Shown piece by piece: positions 16,638 to 25,175 of a stretch of DNA of 64,000 nt. The stretch is from an uncultured Bacteroidia bacterium (lineage in GTDB: Bacteria > Bacteroidota > Bacteroidia > Bacteroidales > UBA932). How positions within the stretch are numbered: position 1 is the first letter of the stretch; each line of letters starts with the position of its first letter. Under the pieces are notes generated by a model, which made no database searches, was not told where the DNA came from, and saw only the letters and a list, made by a program, of their open reading frames with translations. Position numbers and translations under genes: made by a program. The DNA lies in NCBI GenBank assembly GCA_902768985.1, contig CACXNA010000005.1, forward strand, positions 62,001-126,000, read 5' to 3'.

Positions 16638-17253
16638 GAAACATCCCTTCGAGCCCTTCCTGCCGCCGGAGGCGCGTATGCTCTTCCTCGGCAGCTTCCC
16701 GCCGCAGCCGCACCGTTGGAGCATGCCATTCTACTATCCTAATTTTAGCAACGACTTTTGGCGGATCCTCGGTCTGATCTTCTTTGAGGATAAAAACCAT
16801 TTCTGCCTCCCCGGCGAAAAGCGCTTTGACGAGGCGGCCATCCGCGCTTTCTGCGCGCAGGAGGGCCTAGCCTTCTACGACACTGCCTGCGAGGTCCGGC
16901 GCCTGAAGGACAACGCCTCCGACGCCTTCCTGGAAGTCGTTACGCCCACGGACATCCCGGCGCTGCTCCGCCGGATTCCGAAGTGTAAAGCGCTGATAAC
17001 CACCGGCCAGAAAGCTGCCGAGGTGGTCGCCGCGGCCTTCGGCTGCGGGGTGCCGGCGGTCGGGGAGAGCCTGCTGTTGGAGATCGGGGAAGATGGGATA
17101 GTCATGCCCGGCAGTAAAACCGCTGTCATGCCCGGCACCGACCGGGCGTCTCGAACCCTCCGATTCTGGAGGATGCCTTCATCTTCCCGCGCCTATCCTT
17201 TGGCCCTGGAGAAGAAGGCCGAAGCTTATCGGCGGCTGTTCTCCTGCGAGTAG
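16627..17253 (+). CDS. Hypoxanthine/uracil-DNA glycosylase-like protein with palindromic insert
   Basis: A 208-residue protein of the UDG superfamily, closest in pattern to DNA-deoxyinosine (hypoxanthine) glycosylases. MLFLGSFPPQPHRW is followed by PFYYPNFSNDFWRILG (active-site and base-stacking blocks), ALITTGQKA and a C-terminal MPSSSRAYPLALEKKAEAY, the DNA-intercalation loop motif. Between GESLLLEIGEDG and RTLRFWR lies IVMPGSKTAVMPGTDRAS, encoded by one and a half copies of the CGTCATTC palindrome. Without it, the strand order would be normal. It should excise deaminated bases. It overlaps the AlkD-like gene, so two base-excision enzymes are translationally linked. Confidence 0.8.
   Translation: MPTEKHPFEPFLPPEARMLFLGSFPPQPHRWSMPFYYPNFSNDFWRILGLIFFEDKNHFCLPGEKRFDEAAIRAFCAQEGLAFYDTACEVRRLKDNASDAFLEVVTPTDIPALLRRIPKCKALITTGQKAAEVVAAAFGCGVPAVGESLLLEIGEDGIVMPGSKTAVMPGTDRASRTLRFWRMPSSSRAYPLALEKKAEAYRRLFSCE
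17101..17152. repeat. CGTCATTC-family palindrome inside glycosylase gene
   Basis: GTCATGCCCGGCAG at 17101 is a half copy; GTCATGCCCGGCACCGACCGGGCGTCTC-like sequence at 17125-17152 is a full copy with a CCCGG/CCGGG stem. Both are read in frame by the gene. Confidence 0.7.
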
Positions 17254-17334
17254 CCTGCTCTTTTTATGACAGGCTACTTGCAAAAATGGCCATTTTTGCG
17301 AGTAGCATGTATGTTATTAAGCAGGCTACTCGCA
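17245..17334. repeat. Two TGCGAGTAGCCTG palindromes around an 18-bp palindrome
   Basis: Copy 2: TGCGAGTAGCCTG (17245-17257) with CAGGCTACTTGCA (17270-17282), one mismatch. Copy 3: TGCGAGTAGCATG (17297-17309) with CAGGCTACTCGCA (17322-17334), one mismatch. The spacer, CAAAAATGG then CCATTTTTG at 17281-17298, is a perfect 18-bp palindrome. The array begins inside the last codons of the glycosylase gene. The pattern is that of REP doublets (BIMEs). Confidence 0.85.
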
Positions 17335-17387
17335 CTTTGAATGTCTGTGCGGGGAATTAGGCCCTTTCCCGGGGAAATGCGGCTGGG

Positions 17388-18578
17388 TTACGCCGCGAGG
17401 ACGGCGTCGGCGAGGGCTTCAAGGGCAGGGAGGTCGGCGTCCTGCAGGCGGCTGCGGATGGTGACCTTCTCTCCGACGAGCTCAACGTCTTTCATTGCGG
17501 AGAGCATCTCCGTCATCACGCGGCCGGCGCTGGGCGCCCAGCTGCCGTTCTCGATGACGGCCGCGCGACGCTTCTGCCAGCCCTTGATCTGCAGGTGCCA
17601 GAGGAAGTCGTGCATCGGCGGGAAGAGGCCGGCGTCGTAGGAGGACGCCGCGACGACCAACGTGCCGTAGCGGAAGGCATCTTCGATGGCTTCGCCGAGG
17701 TCGTCGCGGGTCAGGTCGGACGTGGCCACCTTCGGGCAGCCCTTGTCCCGAAGCATCTGGGCGAATTTCTCAGCCGCTTCGGCCGTGCCGCCGTGGATGG
17801 AGGCGTACGCCACGAACACGCCCGGCGTCTCGACGCCGTAGCTGCTCCAGATTCCGTACAGGCGCAGGACCTCGTCGAGCGTGTCGCGCAGCATCGGTCC
17901 GTGCAGCGGGCAGACCGTCTGCACGCCCAGCGGGGCGACCTTCGCGAGCACGCGCTGCACCTGCGCGCCGTACTTGCCGCAGATGTTGAAATAGTAGCGG
18001 CGGGCCTCACAGGCCCAGTCCGTCTCGGGCGTGCACCAGAGGCCGCCGGTCTGCGCCAGGGCGCCGAATTTTCCGAAGGCGTCGGCGCTGAAAAGCACTT
18101 TCTCCGTCTGCTCGAAGCTCATCATGACTTCCGGCCAGTGCACCATCGGTGCCAGCAGGAACTGCAGGGTGTGCGCGCCCAGCGGGAGCGTGTCGCCCTC
18201 GCCGACCGCGCGTGTGCGGCCTTCCAGTTTCACGCCCGGGAAGAACTGCGGGAGCATCTTGATGGCCTGGGCCGTGGCGACGAGCGTCAGGGAAGGATAC
18301 TTCTCCAGCAGCGCCGCGGCGCAGGCGGAATGGTCGGGCTCCATGTGGTGGACGATGAGGTAGTCGGGCGTCCGGCCGGAGAGGGCCTCCTCCAGGTTCC
18401 GCATCCAGGCTTCGCCCGTGCGGCCGTCGGAGCTGTCCAGCACGGCGATTTTCTCATCCAGGATGATATAGGAGTTGTAGGACATCCCCTCGGGGACATC
18501 GTACTGGCTTTCGAAAAGGTCAAGGTCGTTGTCATCCACGCCGATGTAGCGGATGGCGTCGCTGATGGGTTGAATCAT
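17388..18578 (-). CDS. A-type flavoprotein (flavodiiron protein)
   Basis: A 396-residue FprA/ROO-type flavodiiron protein. The N-terminal metallo-beta-lactamase-like domain carries the diiron ligands: HHMEPDHSA (H-x-E-x-D-H), MVHWPEVM, SADAFG and CPLHGP. The C-terminal flavodoxin domain starts at about residue 255 (VFVAYASIHGGTAEAAEKF, VVAASSYDAGLFPPM). These soluble enzymes reduce O2 to water or NO to N2O and protect anaerobes from oxygen and nitrosative stress. The length matches the family (~400). It lies 18 bp downstream of the Na/Pi gene on the same strand, so it is probably cotranscribed with it. Confidence 0.93.
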   Translation of the reverse strand: MIQPISDAIRYIGVDDNDLDLFESQYDVPEGMSYNSYIILDEKIAVLDSSDGRTGEAWMRNLEEALSGRTPDYLIVHHMEPDHSACAAALLEKYPSLTLVATAQAIKMLPQFFPGVKLEGRTRAVGEGDTLPLGAHTLQFLLAPMVHWPEVMMSFEQTEKVLFSADAFGKFGALAQTGGLWCTPETDWACEARRYYFNICGKYGAQVQRVLAKVAPLGVQTVCPLHGPMLRDTLDEVLRLYGIWSSYGVETPGVFVAYASIHGGTAEAAEKFAQMLRDKGCPKVATSDLTRDDLGEAIEDAFRYGTLVVAASSYDAGLFPPMHDFLWHLQIKGWQKRRAAVIENGSWAPSAGRVMTEMLSAMKDVELVGEKVTIRSRLQDADLPALEALADAVLAA

Positions 18579-18596
18579 GGGGTTATTGTTTTATGT

Positions 18597-20309
18597 TTAT
18601 TCTTTGACTTTCGCCTGGGAAATATTGATGATGAAGTCGCCGAGTTTCTCCAGCTCGGAGACGATGTCGATATAGAACACGCCCGTCTGGTAGTTGTAGT
18701 CGGGATTCTCTTCGATGTTGACGATGTGCTCCTCGCGCAGGGTGTTGCGGCACTCGTTGATGTGGTCCTCCGCGTGCTCCGCGTTGGTGATGTCCTTGAG
18801 CGTGCCGTACGGGGCCTTCAGGTTCTCCAGCATGGCACGATACGCCTCGTCCACGTTGTCCAGCATGCGGTTCAGGCGGGCGATCAGGTCCTCGTCGAAG
18901 AACTTGCCATGGGTGCGGGCGCGCTGCAGCATCCTGGAGATGCTCTCGCCGGAATCGCCCAGAGACTCCATCTCGCCGATGATCTTGTACATGCCCTTGA
19001 TGCGCATCGAGGAGCGCTCGGAGATCTCGCCGCGCGAGACCTCGTTGAGATAGCTGGCGATCTCCCGCTCGATGTTGTCGGTGATCTCCTCGTATTTGAC
19101 CAGCTTGGCGCGGGCTTCCTCGAAGCGGTCGGCATCCTGCTCGTTGATGGCGTTCCGGATGTAACCGAAGCCCTTGTAGCAGATCTCGCCGAAGTAGATG
19201 ATCTCCTTGTTGGCCTCCTCCAGCGAGAGCTCCGCCGTCGAAAGCGGGCCGCCGGAGATGTACTTGAGACGGTACACCTCGCCTTCGCCCTCCCGGGTCG
19301 GGAAGATGGCCGTGACCAGCTTCTCGATGAGCGGGATGAACCAGACCAGGATCAGGACGTTGGTGACGTTGAACAGGGTGTGCATCGTACACACGCTGTA
19401 CAGCAGGGAAGTGCTGATGACCTCCGCGTTCGAGCTGTCGGTCAGGTCGGCCGTGTTGGGGTCGGGCAGGCCGAAGAGCGTCACGATGCTGCCCACGAGC
19501 CGGAGGAAGAACGGGAAGATGCAGAGGACCCAGAACACGCCGAACAGGTTGAAGACCGTGTGCGAGAAGGCCGTACGCTTGGCGGCCACATTACCGACGG
19601 AGGCGGCGATGTTGGCCGCGATCGTGGTGCCGATATTCTCGCCCAGGATCATCGCCGCCGCCAAGCGGAAGGGGATGACGCCCGTGGTCACGAGGATCAT
19701 GATGATGGCCATCGTGGCGGCGGAGGACTGGAAGCAGACGGTCATTACGATACTGATCATCAGGAAGATGGCGATCGACCAGCCGCCCAGGTCGGTCCAG
19801 GCGTGCACGAAGCCGAGCTTCTCCGGGGTGATGAGCACCTGCGCGGTGGCGCGCAGCTGCGCGAAACCGATGAAGAAGAGGCAGAAGCCGATGATAATCT
19901 CGCCGATGTCCTTGGTCTTCTGCGCTTTCTTGCCCCTCAGCAGGAAGCCGATGAGGAAGAGCGGAAAGGCGAAATCCGCCATGTTGAAGGAGAAGCCGAA
20001 CACCGCCATGATCCAGGAGGTGACCGTCGTGCCGATGTTCGCGCCCATGATCACGCCGATGGCCTGTCCGAGCACGAGCAGCCCTGCGTTGACGAAGCTG
20101 ACCACCAGGATGGTCGTGGCTGTGGAGGACTGGATGGCGGCCGTGACGCCCATACCGGTGATGATCTGCTTGAAGGGATTGGAAGTCATCGAGGCGAGGA
20201 ACGAACGGAGTCCGTCGCCGGCTACTTTCTGAAGACCGCCGCTGAGCAGGCTCAAACCAAAAAGGAAGAGTGTTACTGCCCCAAGCAGCGTAAGAATCTG
20301 GAGAATCAT
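18597..20309 (-). CDS. Na/Pi cotransporter family protein with PhoU-like domain
   Basis: A 570-residue membrane protein. Two inverted Na/Pi-II repeats are marked by AIQSSTATTILVVSFVNAG and CFQSSAATMAIIMILVT, the QSS motifs that line the transport site. The last ~210 residues form a helical PhoU-like domain (EITDNIEREIASYLNEVSRGE and following). Such YjbB/NptA-like proteins move phosphate with sodium across the inner membrane; in E. coli YjbB mediates export. Direction here is unknown. Its minus-strand promoter box at 20333-20340 is divergent from that of the lipoprotein at 20391. Confidence 0.9.
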   Translation of the reverse strand: MILQILTLLGAVTLFLFGLSLLSGGLQKVAGDGLRSFLASMTSNPFKQIITGMGVTAAIQSSTATTILVVSFVNAGLLVLGQAIGVIMGANIGTTVTSWIMAVFGFSFNMADFAFPLFLIGFLLRGKKAQKTKDIGEIIIGFCLFFIGFAQLRATAQVLITPEKLGFVHAWTDLGGWSIAIFLMISIVMTVCFQSSAATMAIIMILVTTGVIPFRLAAAMILGENIGTTIAANIAASVGNVAAKRTAFSHTVFNLFGVFWVLCIFPFFLRLVGSIVTLFGLPDPNTADLTDSSNAEVISTSLLYSVCTMHTLFNVTNVLILVWFIPLIEKLVTAIFPTREGEGEVYRLKYISGGPLSTAELSLEEANKEIIYFGEICYKGFGYIRNAINEQDADRFEEARAKLVKYEEITDNIEREIASYLNEVSRGEISERSSMRIKGMYKIIGEMESLGDSGESISRMLQRARTHGKFFDEDLIARLNRMLDNVDEAYRAMLENLKAPYGTLKDITNAEHAEDHINECRNTLREEHIVNIEENPDYNYQTGVFYIDIVSELEKLGDFIINISQAKVKE

Positions 20310-20332
20310 TCGGGAGTTTGGGTTTTATTACG

Positions 20333-20340
20333 CAAAAATA
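20333..20340 (-). promoter_or_regulatory. -7 box for Na/Pi cotransporter gene
   Basis: TATTTTTG on the minus strand, 23 nt before the start at 20309; fits TAnnTTTG. Confidence 0.5.
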
Positions 20341-20362
20341 GCAAAAAACTGCAGTATTTTTA

Positions 20363-20370
20363 TACCTTTG
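20363..20370 (+). promoter_or_regulatory. -7 box for lipoprotein/DUF5723 pair
   Basis: TACCTTTG, 20 nt before the ATG at 20391; fits TAnnTTTG. No clear -33 TTTG. Confidence 0.55.
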
Positions 20371-20390
20371 CAGCACTAACTAACTAAAAT

Positions 20391-21530
20391 ATGAACCATC
20401 GTTTTCTGCTACTCTCAAGTCTGGCGATGCTGTTGTTGTCTGTCTCCTGCACCCGCAGCGAGTACGACCCGTCCAACCGCATCAACAAGGAAATGACTTT
20501 GTTCGGGGAGGAGATCTACGTCCCCGTCGGCCAGGTCGGCCCGGTCACTGTCAAATCGCTGCTGAGCTCGAGCAAAACCATCGGAGATCTGGTCAATACC
20601 CTGTTGAAGGAGGAGTCTGACGGCACGTTCTACGTAGAGAGCGATGATGCGATCTATGCGTACAACGCTTATCGTCAGGCGCTGGAGATCCCCGATTCGT
20701 CCCAGCCGTACCACTGGGACATCGGCTCGCAGTCCGGCTCCGTCGCCTCGACGGCGTCCCTGCTGCGCATGGTCAACATGGGCTTCGTGAACCAGCATCT
20801 GACCCTCTACGTCTTGAATCCGATCACGGCGTCCCTGGTCCTGAATACCGACATCTGGGTCCGCTGCACGAACAGCGCCTATGTGGAGACGTATTCGAAG
20901 GAGTTCAAGATGGAGGATTACAACCTGAAGAGCAGCTACTCCGAGATTCCCATCGTCAAGCTGGACCTGCCCGCCGACCTGACGGACATGGTCTCCCGTG
21001 TCGAGTTCAATGACCTGACGCTGGATCTTCCGGCGAAGGTGGGAGACAAGATCCGTACGTCGGATGACGCCAAGTATTCTTTCGGCGCCCAGTACAAGGC
21101 CAATCCCGCCCCGACCGAGAATTTCTCCTTCGCCCAGGCGTTCTCGCTTTCGAACCTGAACGTGCCCCTGGGCAAGTTCAAGCTGCACAAGTGCGTGCTG
21201 TCCTTCGACCTGGAGAATACGCTCCCGTTCGACGTGACGGTCAGGAGCATCAAGCTCATGAACAAAAAGGGAGATTACATCACGGATGTCGTCTTCTCCT
21301 CGGATATCAAGATCATGGGCGGCAAGCCCGGTGCTCCGGCCGTGACCCCGGTCGAGCTCCAGGTAGAGGCGCTGGAGGGGACCATCCCCGACATTGAGGG
21401 CGTTGCGGTTGACGTGAAGATCGCATACTCTCCGAGTGTCGGCGCGGTGCCGCTGTCTTCCGCGATGGGCCTTTCGTTGAAATCCGCTTCCGTCAAGCTC
21501 CACGGTGGCATAACCCTCTTCGGCAAATGA
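20391..21530 (+). CDS. Lipoprotein paired with DUF5723 protein
   Basis: A 379-residue lipoprotein with a signal ending LLLSVSC-T (Cys20). The mature part is beta-rich (YVPVGQVGPVTVKSLL, LYVLNPITASLVLNTDIWV, VTVRSIKLMNKKGDYI) with no named domain. Its stop overlaps the start of the downstream DUF5723 outer-membrane protein by 4 bp, and the pairing of such a lipoprotein with DUF5723 proteins recurs in Bacteroidales as far as I recall. The two products may form an outer-membrane complex. Function is unknown. Confidence 0.75.
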   Translation: MNHRFLLLSSLAMLLLSVSCTRSEYDPSNRINKEMTLFGEEIYVPVGQVGPVTVKSLLSSSKTIGDLVNTLLKEESDGTFYVESDDAIYAYNAYRQALEIPDSSQPYHWDIGSQSGSVASTASLLRMVNMGFVNQHLTLYVLNPITASLVLNTDIWVRCTNSAYVETYSKEFKMEDYNLKSSYSEIPIVKLDLPADLTDMVSRVEFNDLTLDLPAKVGDKIRTSDDAKYSFGAQYKANPAPTENFSFAQAFSLSNLNVPLGKFKLHKCVLSFDLENTLPFDVTVRSIKLMNKKGDYITDVVFSSDIKIMGGKPGAPAVTPVELQVEALEGTIPDIEGVAVDVKIAYSPSVGAVPLSSAMGLSLKSASVKLHGGITLFGK

Positions 21531-22873
21531 AAAAGATCATCCTCTATATAGCGCTCTTCCTCAGCGCCGGGACGCTCCTGCACGGGCAGGTGTACCAGCA
21601 GGGTTTCTTCCTGAAAGACTACCGTCCCATCTACCGCATCAATCCGGCCCTGTTCCCGGACAGCGACTTCATCGGCGGCTTCGAACTGACCCGCAACAAA
21701 GTCCAGAATTACGGTGTCTCCACTTTCTATTATCCCACTGACGACGGCCTGGTGTCGGGCCTGAACGAGTCCGTGTCCGCCGACCAGTTCCTGAGCCGCG
21801 TTTCTGACATCGTCGCGCGCCAGGGCGAGGTCGGTCTCAACCTGTTCTCCTACGGCATCCGCCGCGGCAACGGATATCACAGCTTCGAGATCGGCTTCCG
21901 CCTCCCGACCACCATTTCGGCGCCCAAGGGCATCTTCGAGCTCCTGAAGCGCGGTACCGTGGAGAACCAGTACGATCTGAGCGACCTCGGCGTCCAGTAC
22001 AAGGCCTATGTCGAACTCAGCTACGGGTACGGCTACAAGCTCAGCGACATCGTCTCCATCGGCGGTCGCGCCAAGGTGCTGCTCGCGCTTCACGGCATGT
22101 CCTACCGTTTCACGGAGCTCGACGTGCAGAAGTCCGACGCGGGCTACACCATCTATTCGCGGGCGGAGCTGGACCTGCCCAGCCGCTTCTATAAGATCGA
22201 CGGTTTCCCTGATCAGGACATCAACCTGTCGGACATCCACTCCAGCTTCAAGTTCCCGAGGCCAACGGGCGGCGGCGCCGCCTTTGACCTGGGTGTGGCC
22301 GTGACGCCGAACGAGTACCTGACCCTGTCCGCTTCCATCCTCGACCTGGGTGCCCTGGCCATGCACTATGGTAACGCAGCGGTTTCCACCGGTTACCAGT
22401 ATTTCAACGGCCTGGATCTGTCCTATGACGACCTGAACAAGAATGGCCTGACCAACAAGGCCTTGGAAATCGGGAAGAAGTTCCTGGACGGCCTGCGGCC
22501 GCGCCTGCGCTACAACAAGTGGCGCTTCGAGCCGCTGCCGTTCACGGCCAACCTCGGCATCCGCTACACGCTGCCGAACTTCGATCAGCTGCGCATCGGC
22601 GCCATTGCCCAGTACACGAACTACAAGTATTCTCCGTACTGGGAGACGCGCCTGGGTGCGGATTACACCCCGTTCAAGTGGCTGGACCTGACCGCTTCCT
22701 TCGGTCGCGGCACCTACGGCTTCCTGTACGGATTCGGCATTTCCGTCCACGTGTCCCGCTTCCAGGTGTATTACGGCTTGGAGACCGGCACGTGCGGAAC
22801 CCAGAAGGAAACAACCAGCTTGATCGACCCGACGCACAGGACCTGGTCGATCGGCCTGACCTACGATTTATAA
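21527..22873 (+). CDS. DUF5723-family outer-membrane barrel protein
   Basis: A 448-residue protein with a cleavable signal (ALFLSAGTLLHGQ) followed by YRINPALFPDSDFIGGFEL, characteristic of the DUF5723 family: PorV/FadL-like barrels of Bacteroidota whose first mature residues describe an N-x-A-L-x-P motif. Repeated amphipathic strands (GGRAKVLLALHGMSYRF, FTANLGIRYTLPNFDQLRI) run to the end, TWSIGLTYDL, finishing in an aliphatic residue. It is expected in the outer membrane; role unknown. It is translationally coupled to the preceding lipoprotein and convergent with the Kef-type gene (6-bp overlap). Confidence 0.82.
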   Translation: MKKIILYIALFLSAGTLLHGQVYQQGFFLKDYRPIYRINPALFPDSDFIGGFELTRNKVQNYGVSTFYYPTDDGLVSGLNESVSADQFLSRVSDIVARQGEVGLNLFSYGIRRGNGYHSFEIGFRLPTTISAPKGIFELLKRGTVENQYDLSDLGVQYKAYVELSYGYGYKLSDIVSIGGRAKVLLALHGMSYRFTELDVQKSDAGYTIYSRAELDLPSRFYKIDGFPDQDINLSDIHSSFKFPRPTGGGAAFDLGVAVTPNEYLTLSASILDLGALAMHYGNAAVSTGYQYFNGLDLSYDDLNKNGLTNKALEIGKKFLDGLRPRLRYNKWRFEPLPFTANLGIRYTLPNFDQLRIGAIAQYTNYKYSPYWETRLGADYTPFKWLDLTASFGRGTYGFLYGFGISVHVSRFQVYYGLETGTCGTQKETTSLIDPTHRTWSIGLTYDL

Positions 22874-25117
22874 AGAATAGGGAAGGGCGCCGGTCTCACC
22901 GGCGATCCATACGATGTCACCAGCCCCGAACCGGTAATCCGGTTTGGGGTTTGTGATAAATTCCCCGTCGTGCAGGACGCTGATGACCATGCAGCGGTAC
23001 TGGCGCATGTTGACCTCGTGCAGGACCTTCCCACACAGGAAGGAGTCCTCGCTGAGCGTGACCGGGATCACCTCAAAGCCCTGCTCAGTGAGCGGAGTGG
23101 GCTGGGCGTCCGACTGCGAGAGCATGGCGCGAAGCGCGTCGATCTGGGTGGTGGTGCCGACCGCTAATAGCTTGTCGTACGGGAAGATGCGCATGTCACC
23201 TGAAGGAATGGTGATGCTTTGCGAGCCGCGCTGGATCTTGATCAGGTTGGCACCCGTCTCGGCGCGGAAGGGGATCTCCTTGAGCTGCTTGCCGATGAAG
23301 ATGGAGTCCGGCGAGACGTCCAGCAGCTCCAGGTGCACGTCGTAGCCGGCCATCTTTTTGCGGACGGAGTTCGTGATTGGATGGCGCTTGCGCTCGGCCT
23401 CCTCTTTCTCGTTGAGGTTGTCCAGGAAGCGCTGCTCCAGGGCGGAGTAGCGGTGTATCGTGCTGCGCGAAGCGATCACGAAGACGAAGCCGCCGACGAT
23501 GATGAGCACGACCGCCCAGCCCGCCAGGTCGAAGTGGTTGGCGATGACGCTGAGGATCATGGAGATAGCGAGGAACGTGCGGGTCAGCACGAGGCCCGCG
23601 AGGGGCCATTTGTTGGCGTTCTTCTCCGCCAGCAGCTTGGAGGCGTGGGCGTTGATGGAGCCTGAGCTGATGGCCATGCCATAGAGGAAGGGGGACATCA
23701 CCAGCAGCGTCACGGCGACCAGCACGAGGTTGTGGATGAACGGCGTCCAGTCGGGGAAGAGGCGCGTGGCCAGCGGCTCCAGGAACTGCTTGGAGCCGAT
23801 CATGATGGCGACGATCACCACGCCGTAGAGCACGATGCGCAGGAAGTAGGCGCGCAGGAGCTTCTTCCACTCGCTCTGCTCGACGGCCGTGGAGCGGGAC
23901 TTCTGCTCCGGCGCGTCCAGGCGGGCGATCCACCGCTCCGGCAGGAGCTTGAGCAGGCCGCCGTAGGCCGGCTCGGCCAGCTTGATCATGTACGGGGTGG
24001 TGAAGGTCGTGATGACGGACACGGCGATGATGACCGGGTAGATGAACTGCCGCATGACGCCGAGCGTCACGCCCACGCCCGCGATGATGAAGCCGAATTC
24101 GCCGAGCTGCGCGAGGCTGAAGCCCGTGTGGACGGCGTTGCGCAGGCCGCCGCCGGTCATCAGGATGCCGGCGCCGGCGAAGAGGATGTGGCTGAGCATC
24201 ACCAGCAGGGTGATGATGAGGATCGTGAGCCAGTGTTCTGCGATGACGGCCGGGGCGACCATCATACCCACGGAGACGAAGAAGATGGCGCCGAAGAGGT
24301 CCTTGATCGGGGAGACCAGGCGCTCAATGTGTTCACTTTCAATGGTCTCGGCGAGGATGGAACCCATCACGAAGGCGCCGAGCGCGGAGGAGAAGCCGAC
24401 GGCCTCCGCGAGGGCGACCATGCCGAAGCAGAGGCCGATGCTGACGATGAGCAGGATCTCGTCGTTGAGGAAGCGGCGCGCCCGCTTGAGGACGGACGGG
24501 ATGACGTAGATGCCCACCAGGAACCACAGGATGAGGAAGAAGGCCAGCTTCGCGAGGTTGAAGAGCATCTCGCCGCCGGCGAACTGGTGGGAGACCGCCA
24601 TTGTGGAGAGGAGGACCATGAGCAGGATCGCGATCAGGTCCTCGACCACGAGGGTGCCGAACACCATCCCGGCCCAGGGGCGCCCTTTCAGGCCCATGTC
24701 GTCGTAGGACTTGAGCACCACCATCGTGGAGGACATCGACAGCAGACCGCCCAGGAAGATGCTCTCCATGGCCGTCCAGCCCATGGCCTGGCCGGTCACG
24801 AAGCCCAGCACGAACACGCCCAGGAACTTGCTTCCGGCCGTGACGAGGGCGCTGCTGCCCACCTTGAGCAGCTTCTTGAAACTGAATTCCAGACCCAGAC
24901 CGAACATCAGGAAGATGATGCCGATCTCGGACCACTGGTGGACCGTCTCCTCGGAGGTGATCCCCGGGAACCACGAGATGTGCGGACCGACGAGGAAGCC
25001 GGCTAGGATGTAGCCCAGGATGAGCGGCTGCTTGAGGGCCTTGGATATGATGGTGAAGGCGCCGGCGGACACAAGAATCACCGCCAGGTCGCGCACGAGG
25101 TTCAGTTCATCGGACAT
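22868..25117 (-). CDS. Kef-type monovalent cation:proton antiporter (CPA2)
   Basis: A 749-residue membrane protein. Residues ~1-390 form the 12-13-helix Na+/H+ exchanger domain (LGYILAGFLVGPHISWFPG, GIIFLMFGLGLEFS, VVEDLIAILLMVLL). A second hydrophobic block at ~440-560 follows a basic linker. The last ~80 residues (GFEVIPVTLSEDSFLCGKVL to the end) are a TrkA-C/RCK_C domain; no complete RCK_N nucleotide-binding fold is visible, unlike KefB/KefC. The extra membrane block seems common in Bacteroidales homologues. Expected role: K+ or Na+ for H+ exchange in pH and stress homeostasis. A -7 box lies 8 nt before the start. Confidence 0.88.
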   Translation of the reverse strand: MSDELNLVRDLAVILVSAGAFTIISKALKQPLILGYILAGFLVGPHISWFPGITSEETVHQWSEIGIIFLMFGLGLEFSFKKLLKVGSSALVTAGSKFLGVFVLGFVTGQAMGWTAMESIFLGGLLSMSSTMVVLKSYDDMGLKGRPWAGMVFGTLVVEDLIAILLMVLLSTMAVSHQFAGGEMLFNLAKLAFFLILWFLVGIYVIPSVLKRARRFLNDEILLIVSIGLCFGMVALAEAVGFSSALGAFVMGSILAETIESEHIERLVSPIKDLFGAIFFVSVGMMVAPAVIAEHWLTILIITLLVMLSHILFAGAGILMTGGGLRNAVHTGFSLAQLGEFGFIIAGVGVTLGVMRQFIYPVIIAVSVITTFTTPYMIKLAEPAYGGLLKLLPERWIARLDAPEQKSRSTAVEQSEWKKLLRAYFLRIVLYGVVIVAIMIGSKQFLEPLATRLFPDWTPFIHNLVLVAVTLLVMSPFLYGMAISSGSINAHASKLLAEKNANKWPLAGLVLTRTFLAISMILSVIANHFDLAGWAVVLIIVGGFVFVIASRSTIHRYSALEQRFLDNLNEKEEAERKRHPITNSVRKKMAGYDVHLELLDVSPDSIFIGKQLKEIPFRAETGANLIKIQRGSQSITIPSGDMRIFPYDKLLAVGTTTQIDALRAMLSQSDAQPTPLTEQGFEVIPVTLSEDSFLCGKVLHEVNMRQYRCMVISVLHDGEFITNPKPDYRFGAGDIVWIAGETGALPYSL

Positions 25118-25125
25118 ATGTAGGG

Positions 25126-25133
25126 CAAAATTA
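25126..25133 (-). promoter_or_regulatory. -7 box for Kef-type antiporter gene
   Basis: TAATTTTG on the minus strand, 8 nt upstream of the ATG at 25117; implies a very short leader. Confidence 0.55.
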
Positions 25134-25175
25134 CGAAAAAATACCTATATTTAAAGACTAAAACCACACAATGCA

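Noticed and set aside
14491..17334. CRISPR array made of the TGCGAGTAGCCTG repeats
   Set aside because: Only three copies, 2.7 kb apart or head-on, each a self-palindrome with no spacer regularity and no cas genes.
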